64,000 bases of DNA from positions 62,001 through 126,000 of the forward strand of contig CAJNOJ010000144.1 of the NCBI GenBank assembly GCA_905250025.1, given 5' to 3'. The DNA comes from Adineta ricciae (Eukaryota; Rotifera; Eurotatoria; Adinetida; Adinetidae). Positions 23,951 through 36,027 of this stretch are shown piece after piece; within the stretch, counting starts at the first letter, position 1, and each line of letters begins with the position of its first letter. The position numbers and the translations under genes are program-made. The notes beneath the pieces are model-generated. The model was not told the origin of the DNA, did no database searches, and was given only the letters and a program-made list of their open reading frames with translations.

Positions 23951-25053
23951 ACAACGATGCACACCCCGATATAATTACAGCAAATAATATTGACAATACA
24001 GTTAGTGTTCTTCTCAATATAGATACTGGCAAGTTTTCTTCTCAAAATATTTATGTAATTGGCTCAAATCCATACTCAGTTACTGTCGTTGATGTGAACA
24101 ACGATGACAAACCTGACATAATTGCAACGAATAGTCGTGACAATACAGTTAGTGTTCTTCTTAATACAGGCACCGGTAAATTTTCTAATCAAATTTCCTA
24201 TACAACTGGCTGGAATCCATACTCAGTCGCTGTTGCTGATGTTAACAACGACACGAAACCAGATATAATTACGGCAAATTATGGTGAGCAGACCCTTAGT
24301 GTTCTTCTCAATGCAGGTAATGGCATATTTTCTAATCAAACTTCCTATACAACTGGCTGGTCTTCATACTCAATCGCTGTTGCTGATGTCAACAACGATG
24401 CAAAACCTGATATAATTACCGCAAATTATGATGCAAACACAGTTAGTGTTCTTCTCAATACAGGTACCGGTACATTTTCTAATCAAACATCCTATGCAAC
24501 TGGCGTTCGTCCATACGCAGTTGCTGTCGTTGATATCAACAACGATGCAAAACCTGATATAATCACGACAAACAGTGGTGGCGGTACAGTTAGTGTTCTT
24601 GTCAATGCAGGTAATGGCACATTTTCTAATCAAACTAGCTATGTAACTGAAAGCAATGCATACGGACTTGCGGTTGTTGATGTCAATAATGATGCAAAAC
24701 CTGATATAATCACGGCAAATAGTGGTGAAAATGCAGTTAGAGTTCTTCTCAATACGGGTACCGGTACATTTTCTTCTGCTATCTTCTATGCAAGTGGTTT
24801 ATCTCCATACGCAGTTGCTGTCGTTGATGTCAACAATGATGCAAAACCAGATATCGTTACCGGTAATACTGGTACAAAAACAGTTAGTATTCTTCTCAAT
24901 ACGGGCAACGGCACATTTTCTTCTCAAACTACGTATGCAACTGGTTACAGGCCAAGGTCAGTTGCGATCGCCGATGTTAACAATGACGGGAAACCTGATA
25001 TAATAACGGCAAATTCAGGTGCTAACACTGTTGGAGTTTTGTTTCATTGCTAA
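23951..25053 (+). pseudogene. FG-GAP/VCBS repeat gene fragment (duplicate copy)
   Basis: Eight FG-GAP/VCBS repeats of about 48 residues in one open frame, closely matching the last eight repeats of 19492-21776, with the same C-terminus (NSGANTVGVLFHC). The PAN and Ser/Thr exons are absent: the 5' side is the N at 23950 followed by transposon sequence. Changes between copies include synonymous and replacement sites, and the calcium-loop Asp residues are kept. It may be the end of a real paralogue whose front was lost in scaffolding. Confidence 0.65.
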
Positions 25054-25953
25054 GATGCGACAACTAATCATGCGTTGCGTCGTGAGAGAAACTTTATTCT
25101 CGTTTAATACACTTATATCGTACCTTATTTATATTGTCGTGCCCATTCTTCTGTTTCTCTTTTGAATTATTAACCGTATATTAAAATTTTGATCTGAATA
25201 AAATGTTGAAAGTAACAATGATATCAGTAGGTTTTTAAAGAAATAATGTTGATGGGTAGTGTATCACTTGTTGATAGGACTCTCTACTTCAGTTTTGTTT
25301 TGGGTTTGGATTAGGTGAAGAGAAAGTGCAGATGTCGTGGGGAAATGTGAGAGATGGTTGATGCTATTAATAGGAATTTCGTATACAGTCATTTTATCGA
25401 TGTGAAGCTAGCTCAAAATCTATTGATCTATCACAAAAAAAAAATAAAATTTCTATTGGTCACAAATCAACCAACGATAAGATTCATTTCATGAAAAATC
25501 CATCAAAGAGTACAAGATTTTGGACATGGCGGCCATAGTAACGAAAAGCTAGCACAAAATTTTGAGGACGAAAGACATAGTCTATATCTGACGGAGAAAT
25601 AAAACGATATTGATCAGTTGATGAACTATATTCATTCTCCAACATATTTTCGCAAAATATAGATGCAATGATGAAACAGAACAACATATTTGTGTCAAGT
25701 TTTCATTTACAATCAATATAATATAAAGACCTATATAACGATATGCAGAAAGTTTAATATGAAGAGAAATCTGAAAAGTATTGCCAAGAATTGATAATTC
25801 TCAACACTCGTTATATACTGTCTGTTCATGTATACATTTTTGCTAGTCTATATGACGTGATGTTGATCGATTCGTCCGCCGTATAGGTAACTAACAGGGA
25901 GCACTCGATCATGTGCTAAATTCAAGTTCATTTCCTATTTGACGTAAACACTT
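23951..25953 (+). repeat. Segmental duplication, copy 2
   Basis: Matches 20674-22621, including FG-GAP repeats and about 0.85 kb of 3' flank. After the shared AAACACTT it changes to a stretch beginning TGTTACATAG. Confidence 0.85.
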
Positions 25954-26230
25954 TGTTACATAGTATCATCAGCGACATCTCTCGCTGATATATGTTCTTC
26001 TTTTTGTCTTGTTCTCTCTATATCTTCTGTTCTCTCTTACATATGTTCAGTATCATCCAGGCATCTAGGCACATATGTTTCTCTGTGACCTGGATCCTGG
26101 ACATTTCCTTTCAATGTGCGCAGGGGAAAAGTCCCGATGACGTCTCCTTTGTTGAGGAGTTGTATAAAAGCTCAGATGTTTTAAATAAAAGGAGGGGAGA
26201 AACCTGCTTCATCCAACCCAACGTGTTTCT
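25954..26230 (+). mobile_element. Possible LTR-like sequence
   Basis: The sequence starts TGTTACATAG exactly where the segmental duplication ends and contains TATAAAAG at 26163-26170 and AATAAA at 26184-26189. These resemble the promoter and poly(A) parts of an LTR. I see no matching CA end, primer site or second copy in the window, so this is weak. Confidence 0.25.
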
Positions 26231-26239
26231 TAACTAGTA

Positions 26240-27240
26240 CGGTCATCCTAAACTCTAATCTTTCTATAAAATATAAGATATATCAAAATTATTCTCCTTT
26301 CCGTTCATACTAAATATAGGACATATCTAAAGCACTTTAACTATTTTTCAACGTTTCAGCCTATTACACCGTGTTACCTCGATAGATGATATCATATCGA
26401 TATCACACGAAGGTATCATGTCTTTGTTCTACGACCTCAACCCACGCTTTATTTTCTGACATATAAGAGGACGCATGTGTTTTCCAAACACAGATACATA
26501 GCCGAGCACGTCAGAAACAACGTCTCTCACTGTAAAACACTGAATGTCCTTATGAACACTTAACCGACAGGCATATCATTTAATAATATTCATTGATCAA
26601 TCGCTTTTCTTTTACTTTCCAAAAAAATGCAATTAAAAATTTCTACTATATAATGTATTCCTTCGATTCATCACATCGTAACACATCTTACAACTTTAAG
26701 CTGTTTTTTCCGATTCTTACTATAGAGTACAAAGCATTACGTTTTCGAAACCGACGCAATGCAAATATCCTGGTTATTTCTCAAAAAACAAACTAATTTT
26801 AACTTTAAGCTCCAAGAAAACTTTGAAACTCAATTTTCACAAAGCTTTTCAAATAAAGTTTTATTGCAACATTTATTTTCATCCTTTTTGTCCAACAGGA
26901 AAAATCGACCAATGAAAGAAGCTGTAGAGTATGACTATCAGGTGAGAACAATGGTTGATTGTTTCAGAACCGACCAAACAAAGGCATGTACAGATTTTTA
27001 CTCGAATTATGTAAAATAATTCAGACAAGAATATTCTATCATTAATGATAGTTCTTATGAATTTATCACGATAAATTTTGTGGCATAATATCGTATTTTT
27101 CATAGCTCTATTTCCATTGGCCCACAAGAATGAACCAATAAGTGATAGAGAAGGGGTTGTATGTGTGTGATCTACTGCTAATTAGCATTGTTCTTGGTGA
27201 CAGTATCTCAAAAATTAATAAATCAGATGCATCTTACATC
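26240..27240. other. Intergenic, no gene seen
   Basis: AT-rich sequence with short frames (26593-26796, 26759-27019) that show no domain or splice support. Nothing further recognised. Confidence 0.4.
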
Positions 27241-27596
27241 ATTCGATGCAGAATGACGAGATCTATCCATCCCAGGAGTTTCACACTCATCCCAAGTACT
27301 GCAGCGAATATCAGCAGGATATACTGGTAAAATCTACTATTTTACCACTATTTACTGGTAAAACTGGTGTAGTGGGTCGGTGACCCCACTTGTCTTACAC
27401 CATTCGATGCAGAATGGCGAGATCTATATATCCCAGAGGTTTCAGAGATATCCCAAGTAGTGGGACGAATATCAGCAGGATATACTGGTAAAATCTACTC
27501 TTTTACCACTATTTACTGGTAAAACTGGTGTAGTCGGTCGGTGACCCCACTTGTCTTACACCATTCGATGCAGAATGACGAGATCTATATATCCCA
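27241..27596 (+). repeat. 161-bp tandem satellite running into the gap
   Basis: ATTCGATGCAGAATG recurs at 27241, 27402 and 27563, giving two full 161-bp periods plus a partial third. Each unit contains the palindromic words TACTGGTAAAA and TTTTACCA, and GGTCGGTGACCCC. The array is cut by the run of N, so its true length is unknown. Confidence 0.85.
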
Positions 27597-27638
27597 NNNN
27601 NNNNNNNNNNNNNNNNNNNNNNNNNNNNNNNNNNNNNN
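27597..27638. other. Assembly gap (42 N)
   Basis: A run of 42 N interrupts the satellite array. The sequence beyond it does not resume the satellite. Confidence 0.99.
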
Positions 27639-27876
27639 CTCCTTTATATTATACATGACTACTTCTGGTGTAATTATAAATAATTCTAAACGCACCTGAC
27701 GATGAAACGATTACGCCCCTTTCGAAACGCGTCGTATGACTGCTTTGAATTATTTTCTTATCTGTAAACTAAAACAATTCGCCACAATCATTTAAATGAT
27801 TTGTTGCGTTATAGCGTTTTCCGGGAAACCCAAATTTCGTCTCATAGTGGCGCAAAATGTAAGCAAGTTAATGTAT

Positions 27877-28119
27877 GGCTATCATAATTTACACAATCAA
27901 GAATTTCTCGATTTCCAGCATGGAAACTAGATTCAGGGGGACCTTTGATTATAGCTGACTTAATGAACATAATGGACATAATCGAGAGTTTTCCTATTTT
28001 CGGCCTGGAAATTGAGAAATTTTCGATTATGTCCATTATGTCAGCCATAATCAAAGATCCTCCCTAAACCCAGTTTCCAGGCTGGAAATTAGGGAAATCT
28101 TGATTATACACATTATGCC
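27877..28119. mobile_element. Long imperfect hairpin, MITE-like
   Basis: Two arms of about 110 bases pair around a short loop near 28000. Shared words include TTTCCAG, CCTTTGATTATAGCTGAC against its CATAATCAAAG partner, and ATGGACATAATCGA against TCGATTATGTCCAT. Identity is about 80% with small indels. No coding capacity. It looks like a foldback or MITE remnant. Confidence 0.65.
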
Positions 28120-28381
28120 TTATACGTTCGTTACAAATGTACAGCGGAAATAGAAATCCTCACAACTTTACCCTTCGAGGCACCCTCACTCAGACAAAAT
28201 CCTACATCACGCTTCAGCGCACCCTCACCCCCATGAAAACCTACATCGCCCTTCGAGATACCCTCAGTCAAGGGAACTTTCTTTACAAACAGTAAGGACT
28301 ACGAAAATTGTACGTAATGTTGATAATGGAAATTATTTCTATGATGGAAATGGTGGATTTTCTTACAGTTTATTATAAGTA

Positions 28382-30341
28382 CTCGGTTGCCAAAAATGTT
28401 TTTCCAGGGGGGAACAGCCCTAACGACTAGTGATAGACACAATGAATTTTATACCAAAAGAAAGCCCGTCAAAAACGGGATCTAGGGGTATATTTTACTG
28501 TTCTGTAAAGGAGGGGCAAGCTACAGAACTGTAGAGCTTCAGAAAATTTGAAGAATTTACTATTACTGAGACGTTTTTTCCAAGAGAAATTCTGAGTGAA
28601 AACTGTTAAAGAATCACAAATACATCGAACTAATGTTTATTTTTTTATAAACCTGGTACAATAATGAATGAAAATAATCAATAATCTGTATGCCGACCGT
28701 TAGCTTTTCTGATAGCCTGTAATCGAGATGGATACGAGCATAACAGATTTTCAAAAAGCTCGGTATTTGTTTCCATATTTTCTAAGACATCGCATATATG
28801 GTTTTTCAATGTTTCTTCACGATGACGATCATCTCTGGCCTCAGATAACATTCTTGTCTCGACTTCATCCTTCAGTATTGATCCGATGCGCTCAGCTGCA
28901 TTGAGATCAGGTGAATTTCCTGGCCACATATTATTACCTCAAAAATTGATATTGTTGTCCAGGATCAACTGCTGAGTCATATTTGCTTTCATGCATGGGG
29001 CTTTATCGTGAACAAACGTCACTTCATCCAGATCAATGACACGTTTTCTTCATTTTTGAGAAAAGGAAAGACGTGCTGAATCAAAATTGTATGACGAAAG
29101 TATTCACCTGTCCAGGATTCTCCTCATTATCTTTGACTACCCAAAGCAATTTTTTTGCGGTAAAAATAATGAAAATACCGATGCATGCTTGATTTTGTAC
29201 CACTTCACGATATCTTTCGTCCTCTTCAATATCTTCGATAGATTTAGCCCAGATTCTGTCATTCTGGTAATTTGGCTTCCGAATACTCCACACAAAAAAA
29301 TTCATCAGCTGGTGCAAGGTGTAAGAAGTCTTCCTGCGTCTAGTTCTTTAGCCAGTCACATAGTCAAAGACGATCGGAAATCTGAGTTTCTGATTTCAAT
29401 GGTTTCCGAATAACATGAAAAGGCTTCAATCCGATCCGGTGTCGGTAGTTATCGATCGTGCTTCGCGTAACATACTCTTTTTGTCTCGCTGCAATTTCCC
29501 TTGCCACTCGCATTGAGGATGATATTTTGACTGTCCTGTGATCATTTCAGCTTATGCGATCACATTCAGAATAATCAGCAAAGCATTCGTCGTATTCTTT
29601 CTCCCACCATTCATAGTAACAAACCGAGTCGAACGATGGATTCTATCTGCGATCCATTGTCTAGTGATGAATGCTGCACCAGCATCACACGCTTCACGAA
29701 AAGCGACGCACTTTATTCGGTCGGCAATTCTTTGTTGTTCATTGTCATAAGTCCCAGCTAAATTAAAAATCTATCATGATCATCATTGAAAGATACGAAT
29801 AAAAGACGCGAAGTTTACTCACATTCCCAGCAAAATCACTTCGTTCATCAAAGAGAAATCACGGTTTCTTTATAGCTATGATGTCGTATGCGAGCAAAGA
29901 AAATGAAAAGAAGAGGATGAAAAGCAATTCGAGTTGATACGATCGTGACTAACGACTATTTCTTCCTTCTTTTTATGATTAGAATGCTGTGCGCACGTCC
30001 TTACGGAGGAGAACGAAAAACAATGATAAAGAAATGAAGAGAATCATTGTCTTGCACATTCAAGCAATGCGTTTGAAGTTATTAGATAAATTCCTTATCA
30101 GTTTTACGATAATGTACATTTTCTTAATGGCTGTATTACTTTTTATTGGAAAGTCGGTGGAATCATAACTGTCAAAATTCTGTAACTTATCTTAGCTCTG
30201 TATATGCCTTTCTCTATAGAACACTTAAATATATCCCTAGATCCCGTTTTTGACGGGCTTTCCTTTGGTATAAAATTCATTCTGTCTATCACTAGTCATT
30301 AGGGCTGTACCCCCCCTGGAAAAATATTTTTGGCAACCGAG
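28382..30341 (-). mobile_element. Tc1/mariner-type transposon with both ends
   Basis: A 1,960-bp element flanked by TA (28380-28381 and 30342-30343). Its terminal inverted repeats are about 115 bp, start CTCGGTTGCC and include a nested short palindrome AAAGCCCGTC / GACGGG. The transposase lies on the minus strand, roughly 29760 to 28678. Readable pieces are an N-terminal DNA-binding region, NYQNDRIWAKSIEDIEED, VVQNQACIGIF, then FVHDKAPC and SPDLNAAERIG near the C-terminus. Several stops and frameshifts break the frame, so the copy is not autonomous, but its ends are complete. A shorter copy lies at 23191-23949. Confidence 0.85.
28678..29760 (-). pseudogene. Tc1/mariner-type transposase, inactivated
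   Basis: DDE transposases cut and rejoin element ends. Pieces in order on the minus strand: RIADRIKCVAFREAC (N-terminal region), NYQNDRIWAKS (before the first catalytic region), VVQNQACIGIF, FVHDKAPCMKANM and WPGNSPDLNAAERIGSILKD. The spacing from the second Asp to the Glu is 37 by my count, longer than the usual 34. Frame changes lie near 29720-29280, 29080 and 28940. Antisense plus-strand frames here (29087-29413, 29538-29750) are shadows. Confidence 0.75.
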
Positions 30342-30343
30342 TA

Positions 30344-31822
30344 TTGCATAACCCAATAAAAAAAACGAACAAACCATATACTAATATTTGGATCAGCCGG
30401 TTTTGTCGTTACCAATGATCCTTGTGTGTACACTACTTTTTCCTTGCGAAATCATATTACTACAACACATTTTCTACTAGAACGAACCTTTACAGAAACA
30501 ACAATAAAACGACTATACCCTGGTTTATCGAAACATATGATGAGAATTATATTTGTGAAATAGAAGATTGCAGCAACCATATTCTCTCATGCAGATTATG
30601 AGAGACAAAGAATTTGCTGTCATCGCAGACATCTGCTGGTGAAGACCGCAGGTCCGTATCTCATTTAGCTCTCTAGATATTTAAACAGACTTTTTGGACA
30701 GACACTATCAAAAAATATAAGTCTCATCTAAGTCCTTTTTCGGAAAACTGTGACAGAGAAATGGTCACCGTCAAGCAGAGTTATGTAAAGTTCAATGAAT
30801 TTGATCAAAATTCATGAAATAACAATCTTTTCAATCCGAAACAAACACTAGATCATGCGTATACGCATGTGGAGAAATGAAAAGTATTCTTTCAACTTTT
30901 TTCGTAAAGAAAATTGTGGAATGCATATCAATTAATAGAGCTTCGTCGAGCTGAATCGAATGGACCAATATTTATTGATGGCACAATTACCGAGATGAAT
31001 TATTCTAAAAAATGCTGCTAAAAATGCTTATTTTTGAGGTTTTCAATGTATTTGAAGCACTTTAGTTGGGCTGATAGTGTTGGTAATGATATAAAGTGAT
31101 AGAACTTGTCGAGTTACATAAGTGAAATGAATTGAAAGTGTGGCACAGATAATAAACCGAATATTTTAATGAAATACAGGATTTGCTGATTTGTCTCCAT
31201 GGGAGAAATCAATAGTTTACTTTTTATTGGTTTGATTGTGACTTGGGAATAAAATCCAAGTATGCCATTGGATAGAGCTCGTTGAGTCCTATCTGGCACA
31301 CACAATCTCAGATTTGACACAGATAGAAATGCGAATATATTTAGGAAATTATCGAATCTGGCGCCCACTTCTCTTACGTCGCTTTCATTCAAATTTCCGT
31401 AAGAGATAATTTCTATATCTTACTTGTTTACTCATATATTTATAATCTGATAATTATAAGTTATTGAAGGTAAATATCGACTAGATCAGTATTCATATCT
31501 GTTTAAATAACAGCGATTATACTCAATCATTTATCTAAAGAAACTATGTATTTATAATTTATTTTCACTTTGAAATGATCCATTCTATTTCTATCGATTA
31601 TTCTCTATCCAAATAAACAGATTATGAACAGCAATGATATTATTCGCCATAAAGTATAATTAAAATGGAATTAAAATCCAAATCATCTTCTTCTATCAAC
31701 AAAAAAACCATATCTATTGAACATTTATTAATTAGATTGTTTTTTTTCATAGTTATACATCTTTATTAAAGAATTTCAATGGGAACAGGAGAAAAATCTT
31801 TATTGAAATGAATATACGTATA
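30344..31822. other. Intergenic, no gene seen
   Basis: About 1.5 kb without a supportable exon. The minus frame 31392-31114 has no domain. The stretch precedes the 3' end of the GPCR. Confidence 0.4.
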
Positions 31823-32803
31823 TTATTTACGGAAAATATTGATTAATGCTTTTCGAAATACTTTTCCACCAGTTAGTGTATAAATATAAAATGGTAATCC
31901 AGAAGGAACATTAGAAAAAAGAAGCAATAAATTAAAAATAAAGTTTTCAATCGTACTTTGTAACGTTGATCTTGATAGATCTCTTGTAAATGTTGAATAT
32001 AATTTCGATAAAGCAAATGGAAACATACATAGAAAAATAATGAGAATTTGAACAGAAAGCATAAGCAATAATTGTCGGTTAGTTTTTCTTTCATTTTTGA
32101 CATATCTACGACCGATAGATATTGAATTTGGAATTCTATGACTATCTACTTCACTTCTAGCTGCTATTGGACGTATAAGTGTTTGTGTTTGACGTATATT
32201 TGAAATAATCATTAAACCAAAGATAAGCATCAATGTCAATGGAACAAGAACAGTAATCAATGCAAATGATAAATCTGATAGAATTCCACATAGTATTGAT
32301 TGGTTGTAACATTTTAATGGAGTATCGGTACGATTGGCTTCGTAACAATAACTATGTTGAATTTGAAGAATACTTGAAATAATTATAATAAGAATAACAT
32401 TACGTTGTGCATTTTTCAATGTACTTCGACGACGATAACTAGCATTTATACTAGAAGAACACCATCGATCAACAGTAGCTAATGTAATAAGCCAAAGAGA
32501 AATAGTTAATGTATTGAAATAAATAAAGATACGAAGTTTACAAAGTATTTGATTGGTACCTGTCATATCAGCATTCCAAGTTGATAATATTCGAGAAATA
32601 ACACCAGAACATAAACTGATTAGATAAGAAATTGATGAAGTGAGAAATAAAAATGAACAAGGATTTGAACGAAGTGGATGTTGTAAAAGAACAAGCGTAT
32701 TAAGAATATTTCCTATAAATCCAAATAGAAAAATCGTAGATGCAAAATAACGATTGAGTTGAAAAGAAATATTATTTAACAATGAAATGATATCGGCATC
32801 CAT
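31823..32803 (-). CDS. Rhodopsin-like (class A) GPCR, orphan
   Basis: An intact, intronless frame of 326 residues with seven hydrophobic segments. TM1 holds GNILNTLVLL. A Cys before TM3 (ILCKLRIF) can pair with a Cys in loop 2 (LKCYNQSILC). TM3 ends in VDRW, a variant of DRY. TM6 follows a basic loop (KNERKTNRQLLLMLSVQILI) and reads FPFAL. TM7 has NVPSGLPFYIYTL, a weak NPxxY-like end, then a short tail. Two N-glycosylation sites lie in extracellular parts (LLNNIS near the N-terminus, YNQS in loop 2). The ligand cannot be told; family members usually bind peptides or small molecules and signal through G proteins. Bdelloids carry large sets of such receptors. Confidence 0.88.
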   Translation of the reverse strand: MDADIISLLNNISFQLNRYFASTIFLFGFIGNILNTLVLLQHPLRSNPCSFLFLTSSISYLISLCSGVISRILSTWNADMTGTNQILCKLRIFIYFNTLTISLWLITLATVDRWCSSSINASYRRRSTLKNAQRNVILIIIISSILQIQHSYCYEANRTDTPLKCYNQSILCGILSDLSFALITVLVPLTLMLIFGLMIISNIRQTQTLIRPIAARSEVDSHRIPNSISIGRRYVKNERKTNRQLLLMLSVQILIIFLCMFPFALSKLYSTFTRDLSRSTLQSTIENFIFNLLLLFSNVPSGLPFYIYTLTGGKVFRKALINIFRK

Positions 32804-35027
32804 AGTTGATGATGATATATACGAACTAAACCAAAATAAACTTCTTTCTTATAAAATTTAATTTCATTAAAAGAATTTCTTATATTTTTTAGTTAATATT
32901 CAGTGCAATGTTTATAAATAGAACAATTGACTCAATGAAAAATACACATGATATTTACCATTAAATATCTATTCTATCTCACATTTTAATCTTGAAAATC
33001 TCATCTAGTATAAAAAAAAACGAACTGTTTTTATAAATTGCTTCAATACAAACAATTCTTATTGGATTCAACTGAAGTTGAAAAAGTGTCTTAGTACTTA
33101 GAATAGGAAAACATTTCTTTACTTTATATAGAAAAATCATGCAAATAATAAATATATTTCATAATGAAAAATTAATTAAAAAGAAGAAGAAAAAAATTCT
33201 TAATTAATTTCAAGTTATTTTCAATATTTCCGGTTTGTAATTCTTAATACAATGAAAAACTAATTTTTCTCTTCGATCTTAATCTAATATCTTAGATTTC
33301 AAACATCTATCTGTTTTTACACTAACAAAAAATATACTTCAATTATCAAAAGATCAAGTATGAGCTGATACTATTTTGTAAATTTTAATTATTTATATAA
33401 ATTAAAAGTATAAGTGTTGACAAGAGGAAAAAAGCAATTTAAAGATCATGTAGATCAAAGATGATAAATGATTTTACACGAATGTAGGATTATTTTTACT
33501 TTACAGACATTTACGAATTGTATAGGTATTAATACTTGATTTCTATGTAATTGGTCTATCAAATCATTGCTGCAATTATCAATCACTTCACTTCAGAAAA
33601 TATAAGAATTCATAGATTTATATGTTCTTGTTTCTCTACTGGAACATATAATATAAATATAGAATGAAATATTTAACTCAAAGTAGTTCCCTATTGCTTG
33701 AATAGTAAATCAACTAAATGTCTGTACTATGAGAACAAGAGTTAGATATCAGTTGATTATATCAGATGATTAGATAGAAAACGACAAAGATCATTTTTTG
33801 TCAATCATATTCATCAAATAATTCTTTCGGCAAAGGTGAGTAATCGCTACTTTGTACATAATAACAGTAATCTGAAATATAAAGATCAAATAAAATATGT
33901 ATAATATGTTTTGGGTTTAAATCTTGAAATTCTTTTAAGAGAATTTGTTTTGTTTTGTTTGAACTGAAAGAAAAAGAATGTTCCGCTGTATTAGACGAAA
34001 GTTGTCAGGAGATAATCTGGACAAATGAATATCTTGATATTTTATTTGAATTTCTCAGACAAATAAAAGACGACTAAGTAAAATGAGGATCAAGATGAAA
34101 ATGATTAGATGACAACGAGTCGAAAAAAAAGGAATCATTTTTCTTTTACTATATCTTTCTCTTACATTGATCAAATAAATCGAAGGAAAATCTTTCTCCT
34201 TTCATGCTGTTCTATTATAAATATCTGAATAGAACGAAGTTCTATGAGAACATTTTGTTCTCAATAGAGATTTTATTTAATAAAGAATATGATGTAGAAC
34301 CAAAAACAAATATACCTCATTTTGGAAGTTTTAAATCTTCTATCAATTGGTTTCAACAATTATTATCCCACATGCTCAATGATAATCGGAGTACAATCAT
34401 ATGAAAAACAAGATAAGCGATACAAATAGGTATAAACACATTATATTCAATAAAGATATCATCATAAGTAACACATGGTACGGACAAGCTCAACATTTGT
34501 TTATCTATTTTCTAGCATTCATTGAATTAATCATGGAAAATCGTATAATTTAGTTTTGTTTTTGTCGTGGATACATTTCCTTTCAAAATGTCAATTTAAT
34601 CTCATGGTGTATGAGAGAAAAATATATGAGCAAAGAAAAAAGTTAGAAAATTAATCAAGATAAACTGGAAGCACAGGAAAAGCCAGATATCCTAAAATGA
34701 TTGTCCACATTTTGGTTGTGCCAATATTTTTCATAGACGAATGGTATAATATCAATTTCTTTTCAAAAAATGCCGGAAAAGAGCTCTATTAATATTCTCT
34801 AATCATTGTTTCCAAGTTAAAAATAACAAAAATCTACGGTGAACTTTTATAGTTTGTAATAAAATTTTTGTTTATACAGTTTTTGTAGAACTTTCGATAA
34901 CGCATCTTTTGGTAATAAATTCGTATTATACAATTTGCCTCTGAAAAATGTCAACAGGATCAAAATGTATGCAATCATTTTTAGGATACCTCGTATGTGA
35001 GTTTCACAAAATCATTTATATAAATTA
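32804..35027. other. Intergenic, no gene seen
   Basis: 2.2 kb of very AT-rich DNA with runs of A and T. One frame (34204-34404) has no domain or signal peptide. It should include the GPCR promoter close to 32803. Confidence 0.45.
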
Positions 35028-35242
35028 AACTAGCGGGCGTACCCGCTGCAAAATAAGAAATATCTATGTCGAATGCCTGACGTGTTGAAAAGCTGCAGCA
35101 AATAGAAAAATCAATAGACTCCAAGATTGTATGCTGGCGGTCCTAATTTTTCCCGCCGTGCATCGCACAAAACGACAACTTCAATTATAGCTCTTTATGC
35201 AAAAGAGTTACCGAAGCTGATTTCTGCCTCAGAACTTATTCA

Positions 35243-35274
<32 letters not shown>

Positions 35275-35959
35275 AATATTCATTCTACACTCCAGCTATT
35301 CATTCATCGACCTCTTTCTCACTATCACGTCACTTCATACCTTATATCCTTCGAATTCGCCCACCCTCGACATTTATCTTCATTTTTTGAGATCCTGTAA
35401 CGCTATTGGTGAGTTTCGCAGATTATCTGTAGCATTCACCGAACTATTATAGGCGTAGAGATCACGTGGATTGTTGTCTTTGAGCACTCAGACGGTCTTC
35501 GCTACCGACCCGCTGCAATTTTTCACATCTCGCAATCCAATTGGTTAGCGTCCAAGGTTGCTTGTAGCATGCACAGGCAGAACACGTGGATTGATGTCTA
35601 TGTGCGCTCAGACGGCCTTCGGCCGCCTTCGCTACCGACCCGCTGCAATTTTTCACATCTCGCAATCCTATTGGTCAGCTTCGCAGGTTGCTTGTAGCAT
35701 GTATAGGACTCCCATGCGCACGTAGAACACGTGGATTGTTGTCTATGAGCGCTCAGACGGCCTTCGGCCGCCTTCGCTATTAATTTCCTCAATTTGGGAA
35801 ATCTCGCAATCCTATTGGTCCGTTTCATATATTGCCTGCAGCAAACGGCTGGCTCCTTTGTTCTCGGGGAAAAGTAGATGTCGACCTTCCTCTGGGTCTC
35901 AGGAAGCTTTGTGGAAAGTTTCACGCCGATAGCTACTACAGGGACTGAATGCATAGCGA

Positions 35960-36005
<46 letters not shown>

Positions 36006-36027
36006 TTTCTTCTTTATATATATAGAT
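35028..36027. mobile_element. Unclassified repeat element with internal tandem units and (CAGA)n tail
   Basis: The element is more GC-rich than its surroundings. It starts near AAACTAGCGGGCGTACCCGC and ends with a (CAGA)n run (about 35965-36001), then CTTCTTTATATATATAGATT. A CT microsatellite lies at 35249-35274. Inside, a unit beginning ACGTGGATTGTTGTCT recurs at 35464, 35584 and 35729 and includes CGCTCAGACGGCCTTCGG and TCTCGCAATCC. No protein is encoded; minus-strand frames of 67 and 121 residues come from the repeats. The layout resembles non-autonomous elements with microsatellite tails, but I cannot name the class. Confidence 0.55.

Noticed and set aside
22161-25687. Small 67-residue minus frames at 22161-22364 and 25484-25687 with signal-like starts
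   Set aside because: They are present in both duplicate copies, but by eye five of six differences change an amino acid, so no sign of purifying selection. They may still be expressed.
25954-26540. A complete solo LTR after the duplication boundary
   Set aside because: Start, TATA and AATAAA words are suggestive, but there is no clear CA end, target duplication or second LTR, so I list only a weak LTR-like feature.
29087-29750. Plus-strand frames of 70-108 residues
   Set aside because: They lie antisense to the transposase remnant, whose motifs are on the minus strand.
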